A stretch of DNA of 64,000 nt from Bin52 sp965243345 (GTDB lineage Bacteria; Pseudomonadota; Alphaproteobacteria; Thalassobaculales; Thalassobaculaceae), in the NCBI GenBank assembly GCA_965243345.1, contig CBDEUR010000003.1, positions 4,092,001-4,156,000 of the forward strand. Direction: 5' to 3'. A model generated the notes under the pieces. The model was not told the origin of the DNA. It ran no database searches and was given only the letters and a program-made list of their open reading frames with translations. The position numbers and the translations under genes were made by a program. Shown here piece by piece: positions 9,348 to 18,533 of the stretch; within the stretch, counting starts at the first letter, position 1, and the number at the start of each line of letters is the position of its first letter.

Positions 9348-10211
9348 ATGCGGAACGTCCTGCCGGTTGCGGTGATCTGCCTTGCCATCGTGGCGGTGTG
9401 GTATGTCGCAGCCGTCGGCCTGAACGCCAGGTGGGAGCGTGACCAGGCGGCCCGCGCGGGCGTGGAGATCGGCTGGGCGGAGATTGTGCCGGCCACCATG
9501 TCCCAGGAACGCCCCGTCCTGCCCGCTCCGCACCAGGTCGCCGCCGAGATCTGGGAAACCACGGCGAACAAGCGCATCACGTCGAGGCGCAGCCTCGTCT
9601 ATCACGGGTGGATCACGCTCTCGGCGACCCTGCTGGGTTTCGCCATGGGGGTGGCCCTCGGGATCCTGCTGGCCGTCGGCATCGTGCACAACCGGGCGAT
9701 GGACCTCTCCGTCATGCCCTGGATCATCTCCAGCCAGACCGTGCCCATCCTGGCCGTTGCGCCGATGATCATCGTGGTGCTCTACAATGTCGGGATATCC
9801 GGACTGGTCGCGAAGGCCTCGATCTCGGCCTATCTCAGTTTCTTCCCGGTGGCGGTCGGCATGGTCAAGGGGCTGCGTGCGCCCGATGGCATGCAACTCG
9901 ACCTGATGCGCACCTACAGTGCGTCCGACTGGCAGGTGTTCTGGAAACTGCGCTGGCCCTCCTCGCTGCCCTATCTCTTCGCGTCGCTGAAGGTCGCCGT
10001 CGCCATTGCGCTCGTCGGCGCGATCATCGGCGAACTGCCCACCGGCAGCCAGGGCGGCTTCGGCGCGCGCATGCTGAACGGTAGCTACTACGGCCAGGTG
10101 CTGATCATCTGGTCGGCGCTCTTCGGTGCCGCGGTCTGCGCAGCCCTGATGGTTGGCGCCATCGGAGTGGCCCAGCGCGTGGTGCTGCGCCGTACCGGAC
10201 AGGCGCTGTGA
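9348..10211 (+). CDS. NitT/TauT-type ABC transporter permease 1
   Basis: 287 aa inner-membrane permease with about six hydrophobic segments. The N-terminal anchor is NVLPVAVICLAIVAVWYVAA. The EAA-type loop follows QLDLMRTYSASDWQVFWKLRWP near residue 190. Between the first and second segment is a soluble stretch of about 60 residues, longer than in TauC/SsuC. The gene overlaps the second permease gene by GTGA. The 190-bp gap before it holds no ORF I can support. Having two different permease genes is unusual, since most NitT-type importers use a homodimer. Confidence 0.84.
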   Translation: MRNVLPVAVICLAIVAVWYVAAVGLNARWERDQAARAGVEIGWAEIVPATMSQERPVLPAPHQVAAEIWETTANKRITSRRSLVYHGWITLSATLLGFAMGVALGILLAVGIVHNRAMDLSVMPWIISSQTVPILAVAPMIIVVLYNVGISGLVAKASISAYLSFFPVAVGMVKGLRAPDGMQLDLMRTYSASDWQVFWKLRWPSSLPYLFASLKVAVAIALVGAIIGELPTGSQGGFGARMLNGSYYGQVLIIWSALFGAAVCAALMVGAIGVAQRVVLRRTGQAL

Positions 10212-11044
10212 ACGGGGTCGCGCTTGCCATAGCCGCGTGGCTCGGCGGGTGGGGCGCCAACATCCTGCTGGTGCGGCGTTCGGGCCGGGCGACGCGCATC
10301 CTGGTCCCCGCGATCTTCGGCGTATCCCTGCTGGTGATATGGGAGGGGCTGGTGCGCGGGCTGGAGGTGCCGGCAGTCATCCTGCCGCCGCCTTCGGTGA
10401 TTTCCGAGGCGTTTGCGGGCAACCTGCCGGTCCTGTGGGCCGACTTCGTGCAAACGGTGATCCGGTCGGTCTTGCCGGGCTATGTCATGGGCTGCGGCGC
10501 GGCGTTCCTCATGGCCGTTGCCGTCGACCGTTCGCCGTTCCTGCAAAGGGGCCTCCTGCCCATGGGCAATCTTGCTGCCGCCCTGCCCATCGTCGGTATC
10601 GCACCCATCATGGTCATGTGGTTCGGCTTCGACTGGCACTCGAAGGCCGCCGTGGTCGTGGTGATGTGCTTTTTCCCGATGCTGGTGAACACGATAGCAG
10701 GCCTGCGCATGTCCGATCCCATGCAGCGGGACCTCATGCGCACCTACGCGGCCGGCTACTGGCAGACCCTGTGGAAACTGCACCTGCCCGCGGCCGGGCC
10801 CTTCATCTTCAACGGGCTGAAGATCTGCACGACCCTTGCGCTGATCGGCGCCATCGTTGCAGAGTTTTTCGGAACACCGACCGTGGGAATGGGATTTCGC
10901 ATTTCGACCGAGATCGGACGCATGGCCCTGGACATGGTCTGGGCCGAGATCGCGGTCGCAGCCCTCGCGGGATCCGCGTTCTATGGATGCGTGACGCTGG
11001 CAGAGCGAACGGTCACCCACTGGCATCCGTCGGTCCGGGAGTAG
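10208..11044 (+). CDS. NitT/TauT-type ABC transporter permease 2
   Basis: 278 aa permease starting at a GTG that overlaps the upstream stop. Hydrophobic segments run throughout, and the cytoplasmic coupling region contains QRDLMRTYAAGYWQTLWKLHLP near residue 175. The conserved LPIVGIAPIMVMWFG segment is typical of the family. It is paralogous to the preceding permease and presumably pairs with it to form the channel. The binding-protein gene follows 36 bp downstream with its own AGAGAAGG ribosome site. Confidence 0.85.
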   Translation: MNGVALAIAAWLGGWGANILLVRRSGRATRILVPAIFGVSLLVIWEGLVRGLEVPAVILPPPSVISEAFAGNLPVLWADFVQTVIRSVLPGYVMGCGAAFLMAVAVDRSPFLQRGLLPMGNLAAALPIVGIAPIMVMWFGFDWHSKAAVVVVMCFFPMLVNTIAGLRMSDPMQRDLMRTYAAGYWQTLWKLHLPAAGPFIFNGLKICTTLALIGAIVAEFFGTPTVGMGFRISTEIGRMALDMVWAEIAVAALAGSAFYGCVTLAERTVTHWHPSVRE

Positions 11045-11080
11045 CAGCAGACACACCTGTTCAAGCCGGGGAGAGAAGGA

Positions 11081-12067
11081 ATGAAACGCACAGCATTATT
11101 CGCAGCGGCGGCCTTCGCCCTGTCGGCCGGCCTCGCGCAGGCGGCAGACAAGGTCACGCTTCAGCTCAAGTGGGTCACCCAGGCCCAGTTCGCCGGCTAC
11201 TACGTCGCCGCGGACAAGGGGTTCTATGCAGAGGAAGGCCTGGAGGTGGAAATCAAGGCCGGCGGCCCGGACATCGCGCCTCCCCAGGTGCTGGCCGGTG
11301 GCGGCGCTGACGTGATTCTCGACTGGATGCCATCGGCGCTCGCCACCCGCGAGAAGGGCCTGCCGCTCGTCAACATCGCCCAGCCGTTCAAGAGCTCGGG
11401 CATGATGCTGACCTGCCGCAAGGACACGGGCATCACGACGCCGGAGGATTTCCGGGGCAAGACCATCGGCGTGTGGTTCTTCGGAAACGAGTATCCGTTC
11501 CTGTCCTGGATGAGCCAGCTCGGCATCCCGACCGACGGCAGCGAACAGGGCGTGACCGTCCTGAAGCAGGGCTTCAACGTCGATCCGATCCTCCAGGGCC
11601 AGGCCGCCTGCATCTCGACCATGACGTACAACGAGTACTGGCAAGTCATCGATGCCGGCCTCTCGGCCGACGACCTCGTGGTCTTCAAGTACGAGGACCA
11701 GGGCGTGGCCACGCTGGAGGATGGCATCTACGTGCTCGAATCCGCGCTGGAGGACGCCGCCTTCCGCGACAAGATGGTCCGCTTCGTGCGTGCGTCGATG
11801 AAAGGCTGGAAATGGGCCGAGGAGAACCCGGACGATGCCGCCGACATCGTGCTGGAGAATGACGCGACCGGTGCCCAGACCGAGAAGCACCAGAAGCGGA
11901 TGATGGGAGAGATCGCCAAGCTGACCGCGGGCAGCAACGGCGCGCTGGTTCCCGCCGACTACGAGCGCACCGTCCAGACGCTCCTGAAGGGTGGCTCGAA
12001 CCCGGTCATCACCATGGCCCCGGAGGGAGCCTGGACGCACGCGATTACCGACGAAGCCCTGAAATAG
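11081..12067 (+). CDS. NMT1/THI5-like periplasmic substrate-binding protein
   Basis: 328 aa with a Sec signal peptide (MKRTALFAAAAFALSAGLAQA, cleavage after AQA). The mature protein begins DKVTLQLKWVTQAQFAGYY, the hallmark of THI5/NMT1 proteins that bind pyrimidine-like ligands such as thiamine precursors. GGPDIAPPQVLAGGGADVIL follows. This ligand class agrees with the dihydropyrimidinase upstream, so pyrimidine or ureide import is the best guess. It ends the plus-strand block, directly before a terminator. Confidence 0.87.
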   Translation: MKRTALFAAAAFALSAGLAQAADKVTLQLKWVTQAQFAGYYVAADKGFYAEEGLEVEIKAGGPDIAPPQVLAGGGADVILDWMPSALATREKGLPLVNIAQPFKSSGMMLTCRKDTGITTPEDFRGKTIGVWFFGNEYPFLSWMSQLGIPTDGSEQGVTVLKQGFNVDPILQGQAACISTMTYNEYWQVIDAGLSADDLVVFKYEDQGVATLEDGIYVLESALEDAAFRDKMVRFVRASMKGWKWAEENPDDAADIVLENDATGAQTEKHQKRMMGEIAKLTAGSNGALVPADYERTVQTLLKGGSNPVITMAPEGAWTHAITDEALK

Positions 12068-12075
12068 AACTGCAT

Positions 12076-12099
12076 GGGGGCGGGCTTCGGTCCGCTCCC
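12076..12099 (+). terminator. GC-rich hairpin with UUCG tetraloop
   Basis: Ten-base-pair stem (12076-12085 with 12090-12099, two G-U pairs) closed by the loop TTCG at 12086-12089 and followed by AACTTTCCC. It starts 8 bp after the stop of the binding-protein gene. The U-tract is short, so this is a probable rather than textbook intrinsic terminator. Confidence 0.6.
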
Positions 12100-12271
12100 A
12101 ACTTTCCCTGTCCGGTCGATCCGACAAGGCCTGGCCGCCGGCCACAGGGTCCGCAAGCGCGGACCTCGTGGGCCGGCTCGTCCCGGGCACGGGACCAGCC
12201 CAATGACCGCCGGCACCTCCGGTCCGGTGTGCCACCTTCACCGTGGCGATCTGTACGGGCCGAAACCTCGG

Positions 12272-12289
12272 CGACCGATTTCGATCGGT
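12272..12289. terminator. Second TTCG-loop hairpin between convergent operons
   Basis: Perfect inverted repeat GACCGAT / ATCGGTC with loop TTCG (12279-12282). It lies between the plus-strand transporter block and the end of the minus-strand operon (stop at 12414). It could terminate either transcript, but there is no clear U-run. The rest of 12100-12413 shows no gene. Confidence 0.35.
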
Positions 12290-12413
12290 CTCCGGGCGGG
12301 TGAGGGGCCCGGCGCCCGCTGGTCCGGGTAGCCGAGGCGGCACAGGGAGCGGAATCCCGGTGCCGTGACGCACGACGAGGTGGGCTGGCGGACGGAGCAG
12401 AGGCGCTGCCGCC

Positions 12414-13868
12414 TCAATCGGCGCTGTCGGCGATGTGCTTCGCGTCGGCGTAGTACGCGCGCACGGCGTTGCGGCGGTGTCGGTGGTGAGCCGACCATTC
12501 GGGATCGGCGGCAACCGTTCTTGCGGCACGTTCCATGAGTTCGCGCTCGGCGTGCGCCAGGTCGAGGCCGGTCAGGATACCGTCCCTCACTACCTCGCGC
12601 CCGGCGACCAGAAGGTTGCGCACGTGGCGAGACGTTGCGCGGGTCAGGATCACGTCGAGCTCGTCTTCATCCGAAACCAGGAAGTCGCTGCGCATGCCGG
12701 CGTAGTCCAGCACCACCAGGTCGGCCCGGGCTCCGGGAACGATCCGGCCATAGTCATCGCTGCCGTCGATGCACCGGAACCCGTCGCCACAGGCCGCATC
12801 GAACAGGCGGCCTGGTGGAAGCGCCGGCTCCAGGCCGGTGCCGTTGTGCAACCGCCAGGCAAGACGCAGGTCGCGGAAGTAATCCTGGTCGTCATCATGC
12901 GAGCAACCATCGAGCCCGAACCCGAAACGCACCCCGTGGTGCATGAAGCGCGCGACAGGCGCGAGACCGGACCGCATTCGCAGATTGCACGAGGTATTGA
13001 CGGAAACGGTGACACCGCGTTCGGCCAGCAGCGCGCATTCGCCGTCAGTCAGGTGCACCCCGTGGGCCAGCGTCAACCGGTGCGAGAGCAGGCCGATATC
13101 GTCGAGGAAGCGAACGATGCCCTGCCGATAGGTGGCGTCCAGCCATTCGCGCTGGCGCCGCGACTCCAGCAGGTGCATGTGGACGCGGCGGTCATGTAAA
13201 GCGGATGCCTCCGCGATGCATTCCAGCGTGGCGTCGTGGCACCACTGCGGCCCGATCGGGCCGTATTGCACCTGGAACAGCTCGGTCTCATGGGCCGCGG
13301 CTATGGCCTCCACCTGCTCGACCAGGTGAAGCGCCGGCTTCCCGTCTGCAGGGACCTCGCTGATCCGGGCCCGGTCCTTCGGGGGCAGATAGGGCAGGAG
13401 ATGGTGCTGATCCCCATAGACCCAGGGATTGCGGTCCCGGACCGGGCACGAGAACGCGACACGTATGCCGATGTCGGCCGCGGCACGGGCAACCCCTGCA
13501 GCCTCGGTTACCAGGCTGTCAGCGACCAGCGAGTTGTGACAGTGCACGGTTGCCCCGATGCCGGACAGCGCCATGCGGCCGAACGCGACTGCGGCCTCGA
13601 GACGGGGCTTGATCGCCGGCCTGCTGAACGAGGCAATCCAGCATTCCAGCGCGTCGTCGGCGCCGCCGAGTGCGGGCGGGGGCACGCCGTAGCCATGGTC
13701 ATGCGCATTGACCATGGCGGGCAGCGCGATACATCCGTCGCGCCATGGCCGTTCGGTCCTTTCGATTGCGGCGATGCGCCCGTTCGAGAACGCGAGGCGA
13801 ACATCACGCTCTGCGGGCACATGGCCGGGCGCCGGGAGGAGGCGCTCAACGTCGAGGGTCGCCGTCAT
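12414..13868 (-). CDS. Amidohydrolase of the cytosine deaminase/chlorohydrolase superfamily
   Basis: 484 aa. Metal-binding signature MVNAHDHGYG near residue 53, a histidine in AHGVHLTDGE around 265-280, and GLDGCSHDDDQDYF carrying the catalytic aspartate near 320. The C-terminal composite beta domain (PGARADLVVLDY, VLVAGREVVRDG style) is typical of subtype III amidohydrolases, which deaminate or dechlorinate N-heterocycles or hydrolyse cyclic amides. Its start overlaps the stop of the LysR gene (ATGA), making it the last gene of the nine-gene minus-strand operon. The substrate is unknown; pterin, triazine or cytosine-like rings are family possibilities. Confidence 0.78.
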   Translation of the reverse strand: MTATLDVERLLPAPGHVPAERDVRLAFSNGRIAAIERTERPWRDGCIALPAMVNAHDHGYGVPPPALGGADDALECWIASFSRPAIKPRLEAAVAFGRMALSGIGATVHCHNSLVADSLVTEAAGVARAAADIGIRVAFSCPVRDRNPWVYGDQHHLLPYLPPKDRARISEVPADGKPALHLVEQVEAIAAAHETELFQVQYGPIGPQWCHDATLECIAEASALHDRRVHMHLLESRRQREWLDATYRQGIVRFLDDIGLLSHRLTLAHGVHLTDGECALLAERGVTVSVNTSCNLRMRSGLAPVARFMHHGVRFGFGLDGCSHDDDQDYFRDLRLAWRLHNGTGLEPALPPGRLFDAACGDGFRCIDGSDDYGRIVPGARADLVVLDYAGMRSDFLVSDEDELDVILTRATSRHVRNLLVAGREVVRDGILTGLDLAHAERELMERAARTVAADPEWSAHHRHRRNAVRAYYADAKHIADSAD

Positions 13869-14788
13869 GCACCGTTTCCCTGGTCGAGGCCGGCGCCGAA
13901 CCGGGCGAGCGCCTCCTTGAGGTGGTTGGCCATGGCGTGGCCGGCCACGGTTGGCAGGCGGTCGGAGGGTGCGACCAGGCAGAGGCGCAGCTCCGAGAGG
14001 CGCTCTCCTGCCAGCGGCACCGCGACCAGGCTTCCGGCGGCCAGTTCCTCGGAAAAGCCCAGGCGCGTGTAGAACGAGATTCCGACTCCCCGCAGCAGGA
14101 GGCGCTTGACGACTCCCTGGATGTTGGAAACGGCCACCGGCCTGTGCGCCCGCTTGAAGGCTTCCATCTCGTCACCGACAAAGGGCTGCATCGTGTCGGC
14201 CGGATCCTGGTAGATCAGGCGGTGGGCGCCGCACTCCTCGAGCGTGACGCAGGAGCGCGACGCCAGTTCGTGATCGGGCTTCATGATGACGCACATCGGA
14301 CAGGCGATGTCCTCGAGCACGGTGACGCCGCGCCGCCATGTCGGAGAGAATGTCAGACCAAGGTCGGCGTTGCCCTGGGAGACGGAGTGCATGGCCTCGA
14401 CCGGGTCGCAGGCCGTGACGCGGACCTGTACCGCCGGATGCAATGCGACGAACCGGGCCACGGCCTCGGGCAGGAAATGCACCGCCGGGCTGTCCAGCGT
14501 GCCGATGGTCACCTCGCCGCTGACGGTGCCGCGCAGGCTGTCGATTTCGCCGCGCAGGCGCGCGAAGTCATGCAGGGTGTCCCGGGCGTGGCGCAGCACC
14601 AGCTGGCCGGCGTCGGTCAGCCGCATCCCGTCCGGACGGCGTTCGAACAGCGGTACGCCGAGATGGTCCTCCAGCTTCAGGATCTGGCGATTGATGGCCG
14701 AGGCGGAAATGTGAAGCCGTTCCGAGGCGCGGCGGATCGATCCGTCCTCGGCCACTGCCTCGAAGTATCGAAGCACCGCGGCATGCAT
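13865..14788 (-). CDS. LysR-family transcriptional regulator
   Basis: 307 aa. N-terminal winged helix-turn-helix: LRYFEAVAEDGSIRRASERLHISASAINRQILKLEDHLGVPLFERR at about residues 6-52. The rest is a co-inducer domain of the usual size. It sits inside the operon, 6 bp after the ferredoxin gene, rather than divergent from it, so control would act from a distance at the operon promoter near 21300. A perfect T-N11-A site lies there, which suggests the operon makes its own regulator. The ligand is likely a pathway intermediate. Confidence 0.9.
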   Translation of the reverse strand: MHAAVLRYFEAVAEDGSIRRASERLHISASAINRQILKLEDHLGVPLFERRPDGMRLTDAGQLVLRHARDTLHDFARLRGEIDSLRGTVSGEVTIGTLDSPAVHFLPEAVARFVALHPAVQVRVTACDPVEAMHSVSQGNADLGLTFSPTWRRGVTVLEDIACPMCVIMKPDHELASRSCVTLEECGAHRLIYQDPADTMQPFVGDEMEAFKRAHRPVAVSNIQGVVKRLLLRGVGISFYTRLGFSEELAAGSLVAVPLAGERLSELRLCLVAPSDRLPTVAGHAMANHLKEALARFGAGLDQGNGA

Positions 14789-14794
14789 GCGCTC

Positions 14795-15127
14795 TCATCC
14801 TCCGTCTGCCTTCCACCCGGCCACGACGGGGTGATCGCGCGCCGTGCGGAACTCGGGGCCGAGCCCCCCCGGCTGGCCCCAGCCCGTGACTGTATCACCG
14901 AAGAACTCGGCATTGACGGCGGTGAAGCGTGCCGAGTGCGCGGGCAGGTCGTCCTCGTACCAGATGGCCTCGACCGGGCAGACCGAGACGCACAGCGCGC
15001 AGTTAACGCACTCGTCAGGCTGGATATAGTACATCCGTCCGCCCTCGTAGATGCAGTCCACCGGGCAGACTTCGGTGCAGATACCGTCCTTTATGTCGAT
15101 GCAGGTCTCGGCGATGACATAGGTCAT
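14795..15127 (-). CDS. fdxA: 7Fe ferredoxin (3Fe-4S/4Fe-4S), FdxA type
   Basis: 110 aa, cytosolic electron carrier. First cluster motif C9-X7-C17-X3-C21-P, second C40-X2-C43-X2-C46-X3-C50-P, as in 7Fe ferredoxins; length matches FdxA (about 107-112). The start ATG has GGAG 7 nt upstream. The usual KCKYTDC after C9 is replaced by IDIKDGIC, so it is a divergent copy. Placement between a crotonase gene and a LysR regulator implies a dedicated electron donor or acceptor, perhaps for the operon's FAD oxidoreductase, rather than the housekeeping ferredoxin. Confidence 0.87.
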   Translation of the reverse strand: MTYVIAETCIDIKDGICTEVCPVDCIYEGGRMYYIQPDECVNCALCVSVCPVEAIWYEDDLPAHSARFTAVNAEFFGDTVTGWGQPGGLGPEFRTARDHPVVAGWKADGG

Positions 15128-15158
15128 GGAAGGGCTCCGGGTGTCACGCGCCCGCGGG

Positions 15159-15926
15159 TCAGCGGCCGGACCAGGTCGGCGCCCGCTTCTCCCTGAACGC
15201 GGCGACGCCTTCCTCGGCATCGCGGCTCTGCAGGGCCGCGACGAGGCTCGGGAGACGGGCGTTCCGGGCTTCCGGGACGGTCAGGTGCGCGGTGTCGCCG
15301 GCCGAACGCTTGATCGCCCTGAGGCTGAGCGGCGCACAGGCGAGGATATCGCGGACCCATGTGTCAATCGCCCCGTCGAGCTCGTCGAGCGGCACGACCT
15401 GGTTGAGCAGGCCAAGCTCCAGCGCCTCTGCCGCGCCGATGCGCCGTCCGGTCAGCAGCAGGCCCATGGCGAACGTCCGCGGAAGCCGGCGGGGCAGGGT
15501 GACCATGCCGTCGAGCGGCAGGCGCCCGACCCGGGGCTCGGGCAGACCGAAGGATGCCGTTTCCGCAGCGACGGCGAGATCGCAGCCCAGGACCATCTCG
15601 AAACCGCCGCCGAGCGCGATACCGTTGACCCTGGCGATCACGGGAACCGACGGACGCCGGCCGAGCGCAATGCCGCCGAAACCGTGGTCGCCGGTGCGGG
15701 CCCAGTAGGCGAGGCCGTCAGGGCCGTCTTCCTTCATGTCCGCGCCGGCGCAGAACGCACGGCCCGTGCCGGTGAGAATCGCGCAGCGGATCGCCGGGTC
15801 GCGGTCGATCGAGTCCCAGGCTTCGCCGAGCGCCGCCTCGGCCGAGGAGTCAATCGCGTTCATCCGCTCCGGACGGTTCAGCGTCACCCGGGCGACGCCG
15901 TCGGTGACATCGAACTCGACGCTCAT
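15159..15926 (-). CDS. Enoyl-CoA hydratase/isomerase (crotonase) family protein
   Basis: 255 aa crotonase fold. The oxyanion-hole segment GRAFCAGADMKEDG and the GGGFEM-VLGCDLAVAAE stretch are present. Both catalytic glutamates of true hydratases are kept (E in GGGFEM and E in FGLPEPRVG). It would add water across an alpha,beta-unsaturated CoA ester. The stop codon of the upstream CoA-transferase overlaps its start by 4 nt, so transferase and hydratase should act in sequence on one CoA thioester. Confidence 0.88.
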   Translation of the reverse strand: MSVEFDVTDGVARVTLNRPERMNAIDSSAEAALGEAWDSIDRDPAIRCAILTGTGRAFCAGADMKEDGPDGLAYWARTGDHGFGGIALGRRPSVPVIARVNGIALGGGFEMVLGCDLAVAAETASFGLPEPRVGRLPLDGMVTLPRRLPRTFAMGLLLTGRRIGAAEALELGLLNQVVPLDELDGAIDTWVRDILACAPLSLRAIKRSAGDTAHLTVPEARNARLPSLVAALQSRDAEEGVAAFREKRAPTWSGR

Positions 15927-17104
15927 GCCGCGTCCTCGCCGGAGCGTACGGCCGCGAGCACCTCGTCATTGTGCTCGCCCAGCGCGGGCGGCGCGCGGCG
16001 TATCGCGAACGGGGCTGCGGACATGTCGATGGGCGAGGCCACGAGGCGCACCGGCCCGGCGGCGGTTGGCAGGCTTTCCGCGATCATGCCGTTGCATTCG
16101 GTCTGCGGATCGTCCAGGGCGTCCGCGAGGGTCATCACCGGGGCGCACAGGATGTCGACACCGCCCAGTCGCTCCAGCCAGTGCGCGGTGGTCCCGGTCG
16201 CGAACCGGTCCCGGAAGATCGCCTGCAGGTCCGGCCGGTGCGCCTTCTGTTGCTCCAGGTCGGCATATCTCGGGTCTGCCGAGAGGTCGTCCATCTCGAG
16301 CGCCGCGCAGATGTCGCGCAGCGGGTTCTGCTTGAACGCGCCCACCATGACCACGGCGCCGTCGAGGGTTTCGAACACGCCCGACAGCGGCATGGCCGCC
16401 CAGTTCAGCTCACGCCCGCGCATCATCCACACCGCCGCCTCCTGCATCTGCATCGCCAGCATGGAGTTGAACAGCGATACGGCGATCCTCTGCCCCTCGC
16501 CGGTCTTCTCGCGCTGCATCAGCGCCAGCAGGATGCCCTGGACCAGGTGCATGCCCGCCGCGTAGTCGGCGAGCGCCGTCGGGTAGACGGTCAGCGGCAC
16601 CGACGGGTCCGAGCGGCGGTGCATCGCGCCGCTCATCGCCTGGGCGAGCACGTCCTGGCCGCCCTTGTGCACGTAGGGGCCATCCAGGCCGAACCCGGTG
16701 CCGACAGCGTAGACGAGGCGGGGATTGATGCGGCGCAGCTCGTCGTAACCGAACCCCATGCGTTCCATGACGCCGGGGCGAAAATTGTTCACCACAACGT
16801 CGCAGGTCCCGACGAGGCGCAGCACCGCTGCCCGGTCTTCCGTCGACTTCAGGTTCACCGCGACGCTGCGCTTGTTGCGATTGAGGCTTGCGAACACCGG
16901 GTTGTTGCCGCCGTCGGGGTCCTCGCCGACGCTCCAGCGGGAAAGATCGCCCGAGCCCGCCCGCTCGACCTTGATGACGTCGGCGCCGTAGTCGCCCAGC
17001 ATCTGGGTGCAGCACGGGCCCATCATCACCTGGGTGAAGTCGAGCACCCGAACGCCCTCGAGCGGCAGTGGACCCGCGCGGCCGGCGTTCGACTCCGGCG
17101 ACAT
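15923..17104 (-). CDS. Class III CoA-transferase (CaiB/BaiF family)
   Basis: About 393 aa. N-terminal Rossmann-like motif GVRVLDFTQVMMGPCCTQMLGDYGADVIKVE, RNKRSVAVNLK, and the catalytic aspartate in ALADYAAG (near residue 170). These enzymes move CoA from one acyl-CoA to a free acid (formyl-CoA, carnitinyl-CoA or similar donors). ATG 17104 overlaps the upstream stop by one base; a GTG one codon earlier is an alternative. It activates the operon's organic acid as a CoA ester, by inference from the following crotonase. Confidence 0.9.
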   Translation of the reverse strand: MSPESNAGRAGPLPLEGVRVLDFTQVMMGPCCTQMLGDYGADVIKVERAGSGDLSRWSVGEDPDGGNNPVFASLNRNKRSVAVNLKSTEDRAAVLRLVGTCDVVVNNFRPGVMERMGFGYDELRRINPRLVYAVGTGFGLDGPYVHKGGQDVLAQAMSGAMHRRSDPSVPLTVYPTALADYAAGMHLVQGILLALMQREKTGEGQRIAVSLFNSMLAMQMQEAAVWMMRGRELNWAAMPLSGVFETLDGAVVMVGAFKQNPLRDICAALEMDDLSADPRYADLEQQKAHRPDLQAIFRDRFATGTTAHWLERLGGVDILCAPVMTLADALDDPQTECNGMIAESLPTAAGPVRLVASPIDMSAAPFAIRRAPPALGEHNDEVLAAVRSGEDAA

Positions 17105-18465
17105 CACGCAGCCTCCGGCACCAGGGCGTTGCCGGCCGGTACATCGCCCGGGTCCGCGCCCTGGGCGCGCATCTGCCTCTGGATCGCCCGCACGTCGACG
17201 TTGCGGACCGTGGTGCCGGTGTCCAGCGCCAGTGCAGCCGCGATGCCGGTGGCCTCGCCCATGGCCATGCAGGGTGGAATCTCCCGGCTGACCTTCTGCG
17301 CCTGCGGGGTCGCCGAGTAGTGGCGGCCGGCCACGAGAAGCTGGTCAACGCCCACCGGCAGCAGGGCGCGGTAGGGGGTGTAGTAGTCCCGGCCGCGGCA
17401 GACGGAGTCGCGAAAATGCACGCGGTCCATGACATCGCGCTTGGTGACCACGTACTCGCCTTCGAGCAGGCGGGTCTGGCGCACGCCGGTCTGGGGCGCG
17501 AAGTCGACGAAGTAGGCGCGCTCGAAGCCCGGAACCTGCGCGCGCGCAAACTCCAGCAAGGCCTGCATGCGTCGCCGGCCCTCGAACTCCGCTGCCGTCA
17601 GGTCGGCCACCTTCATGCCGTCGAAACCGGTCATGTGCGGGCAGTTGCACCACACCACGCCCGGGAGCGGCGTCTTCAGCCACCAGTACTGCCAGCAGCC
17701 GCCGATCAGTTTCTTCGCCTGCCGGTCGAGGGCGGCGAACCGTTCCGGCTCCTCGTACTGGAAGCGTTCGGCGGCGTCGGTGTCGACACCGCCCATGCGC
17801 GACACCGTGGTGACGATGAACGCGCCCTCGGTGAAGGGGACCCCGGCACTGGCCGCGACATCGAGGTCGCCGGTCGCGTCGATGACAACGTCGCCGCGGA
17901 TGGCCTGCGGCCCTTCCTTGGTCTCCACGATCACGCCGGCGGCCCGCCCGTCCTCGACGATGGTGGACTGGAACCAGCTGTGCAGCCGCAGGGTGACGCC
18001 CGCCTCGCGTACCATGTCGAGCGAGGCCTGCTTGAATCCGTCCGGGTCGAACGCCGCGGCGAAGATGACCGGATGCGGCTTGGTGCGGGTGTGGAAGTCG
18101 AACACGCCCCAGCGGGACCATTTCTGCCAGAGCGCCTCGGTTGCCCGGACGGCGGGGTCGCGGTCGGCCTCGGGCGGATAGACGCACAGTCCCCTCGCGT
18201 GCATGCGCTCGATGACCTCCATCGCCAGGCCGCGCACCGAGATCTCGAGGTCGTTGTGCATGTCGTCCAGCACCAGGACCATGCCGCCGGAGGCGAGACC
18301 GCCGAGATAGGGATAGCGCTCGACCAGCACCGTGGGCACGCCGTTGCGCGCGGCGGACACCGCGGCAGCGATGCCTGCCGGCCCGCCGCCCACGACCACG
18401 ACGCCGGCGGTGGCGACGACCGGCACCGGGGACTGGGGCCGGATCAGGGTCTCCGGGTGTGTCAT
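17104..18465 (-). CDS. FAD-dependent oxidoreductase (FAD_oxidored family)
   Basis: 453 aa. Dinucleotide-binding motif VVVVGGGPAGIAAAVSAARNG at residues 22-42 with the acidic end VERYPYLGG. GDVVIDATGDLDVAASAGVPF and DVMDRVHFRDSV follow in order. The C-terminal GVDQLLVAGRHYSATPQAQ and MAMGEATGIAAALAL close the FAD site. This family oxidises C-N or C-C bonds of various small molecules. It is the first enzymatic gene after the transporter genes and overlaps the CoA-transferase start, so it probably makes the first oxidation of the imported substrate. The substrate is unknown. Confidence 0.82.
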   Translation of the reverse strand: MTHPETLIRPQSPVPVVATAGVVVVGGGPAGIAAAVSAARNGVPTVLVERYPYLGGLASGGMVLVLDDMHNDLEISVRGLAMEVIERMHARGLCVYPPEADRDPAVRATEALWQKWSRWGVFDFHTRTKPHPVIFAAAFDPDGFKQASLDMVREAGVTLRLHSWFQSTIVEDGRAAGVIVETKEGPQAIRGDVVIDATGDLDVAASAGVPFTEGAFIVTTVSRMGGVDTDAAERFQYEEPERFAALDRQAKKLIGGCWQYWWLKTPLPGVVWCNCPHMTGFDGMKVADLTAAEFEGRRRMQALLEFARAQVPGFERAYFVDFAPQTGVRQTRLLEGEYVVTKRDVMDRVHFRDSVCRGRDYYTPYRALLPVGVDQLLVAGRHYSATPQAQKVSREIPPCMAMGEATGIAAALALDTGTTVRNVDVRAIQRQMRAQGADPGDVPAGNALVPEAA

Positions 18466-18533
18466 GTGCGTGTCTCCGTCATGTCTTCACTGTCGGATAC
18501 CGGACGTCGTCCGGCGCGGTGCCGGGCTCCGGC

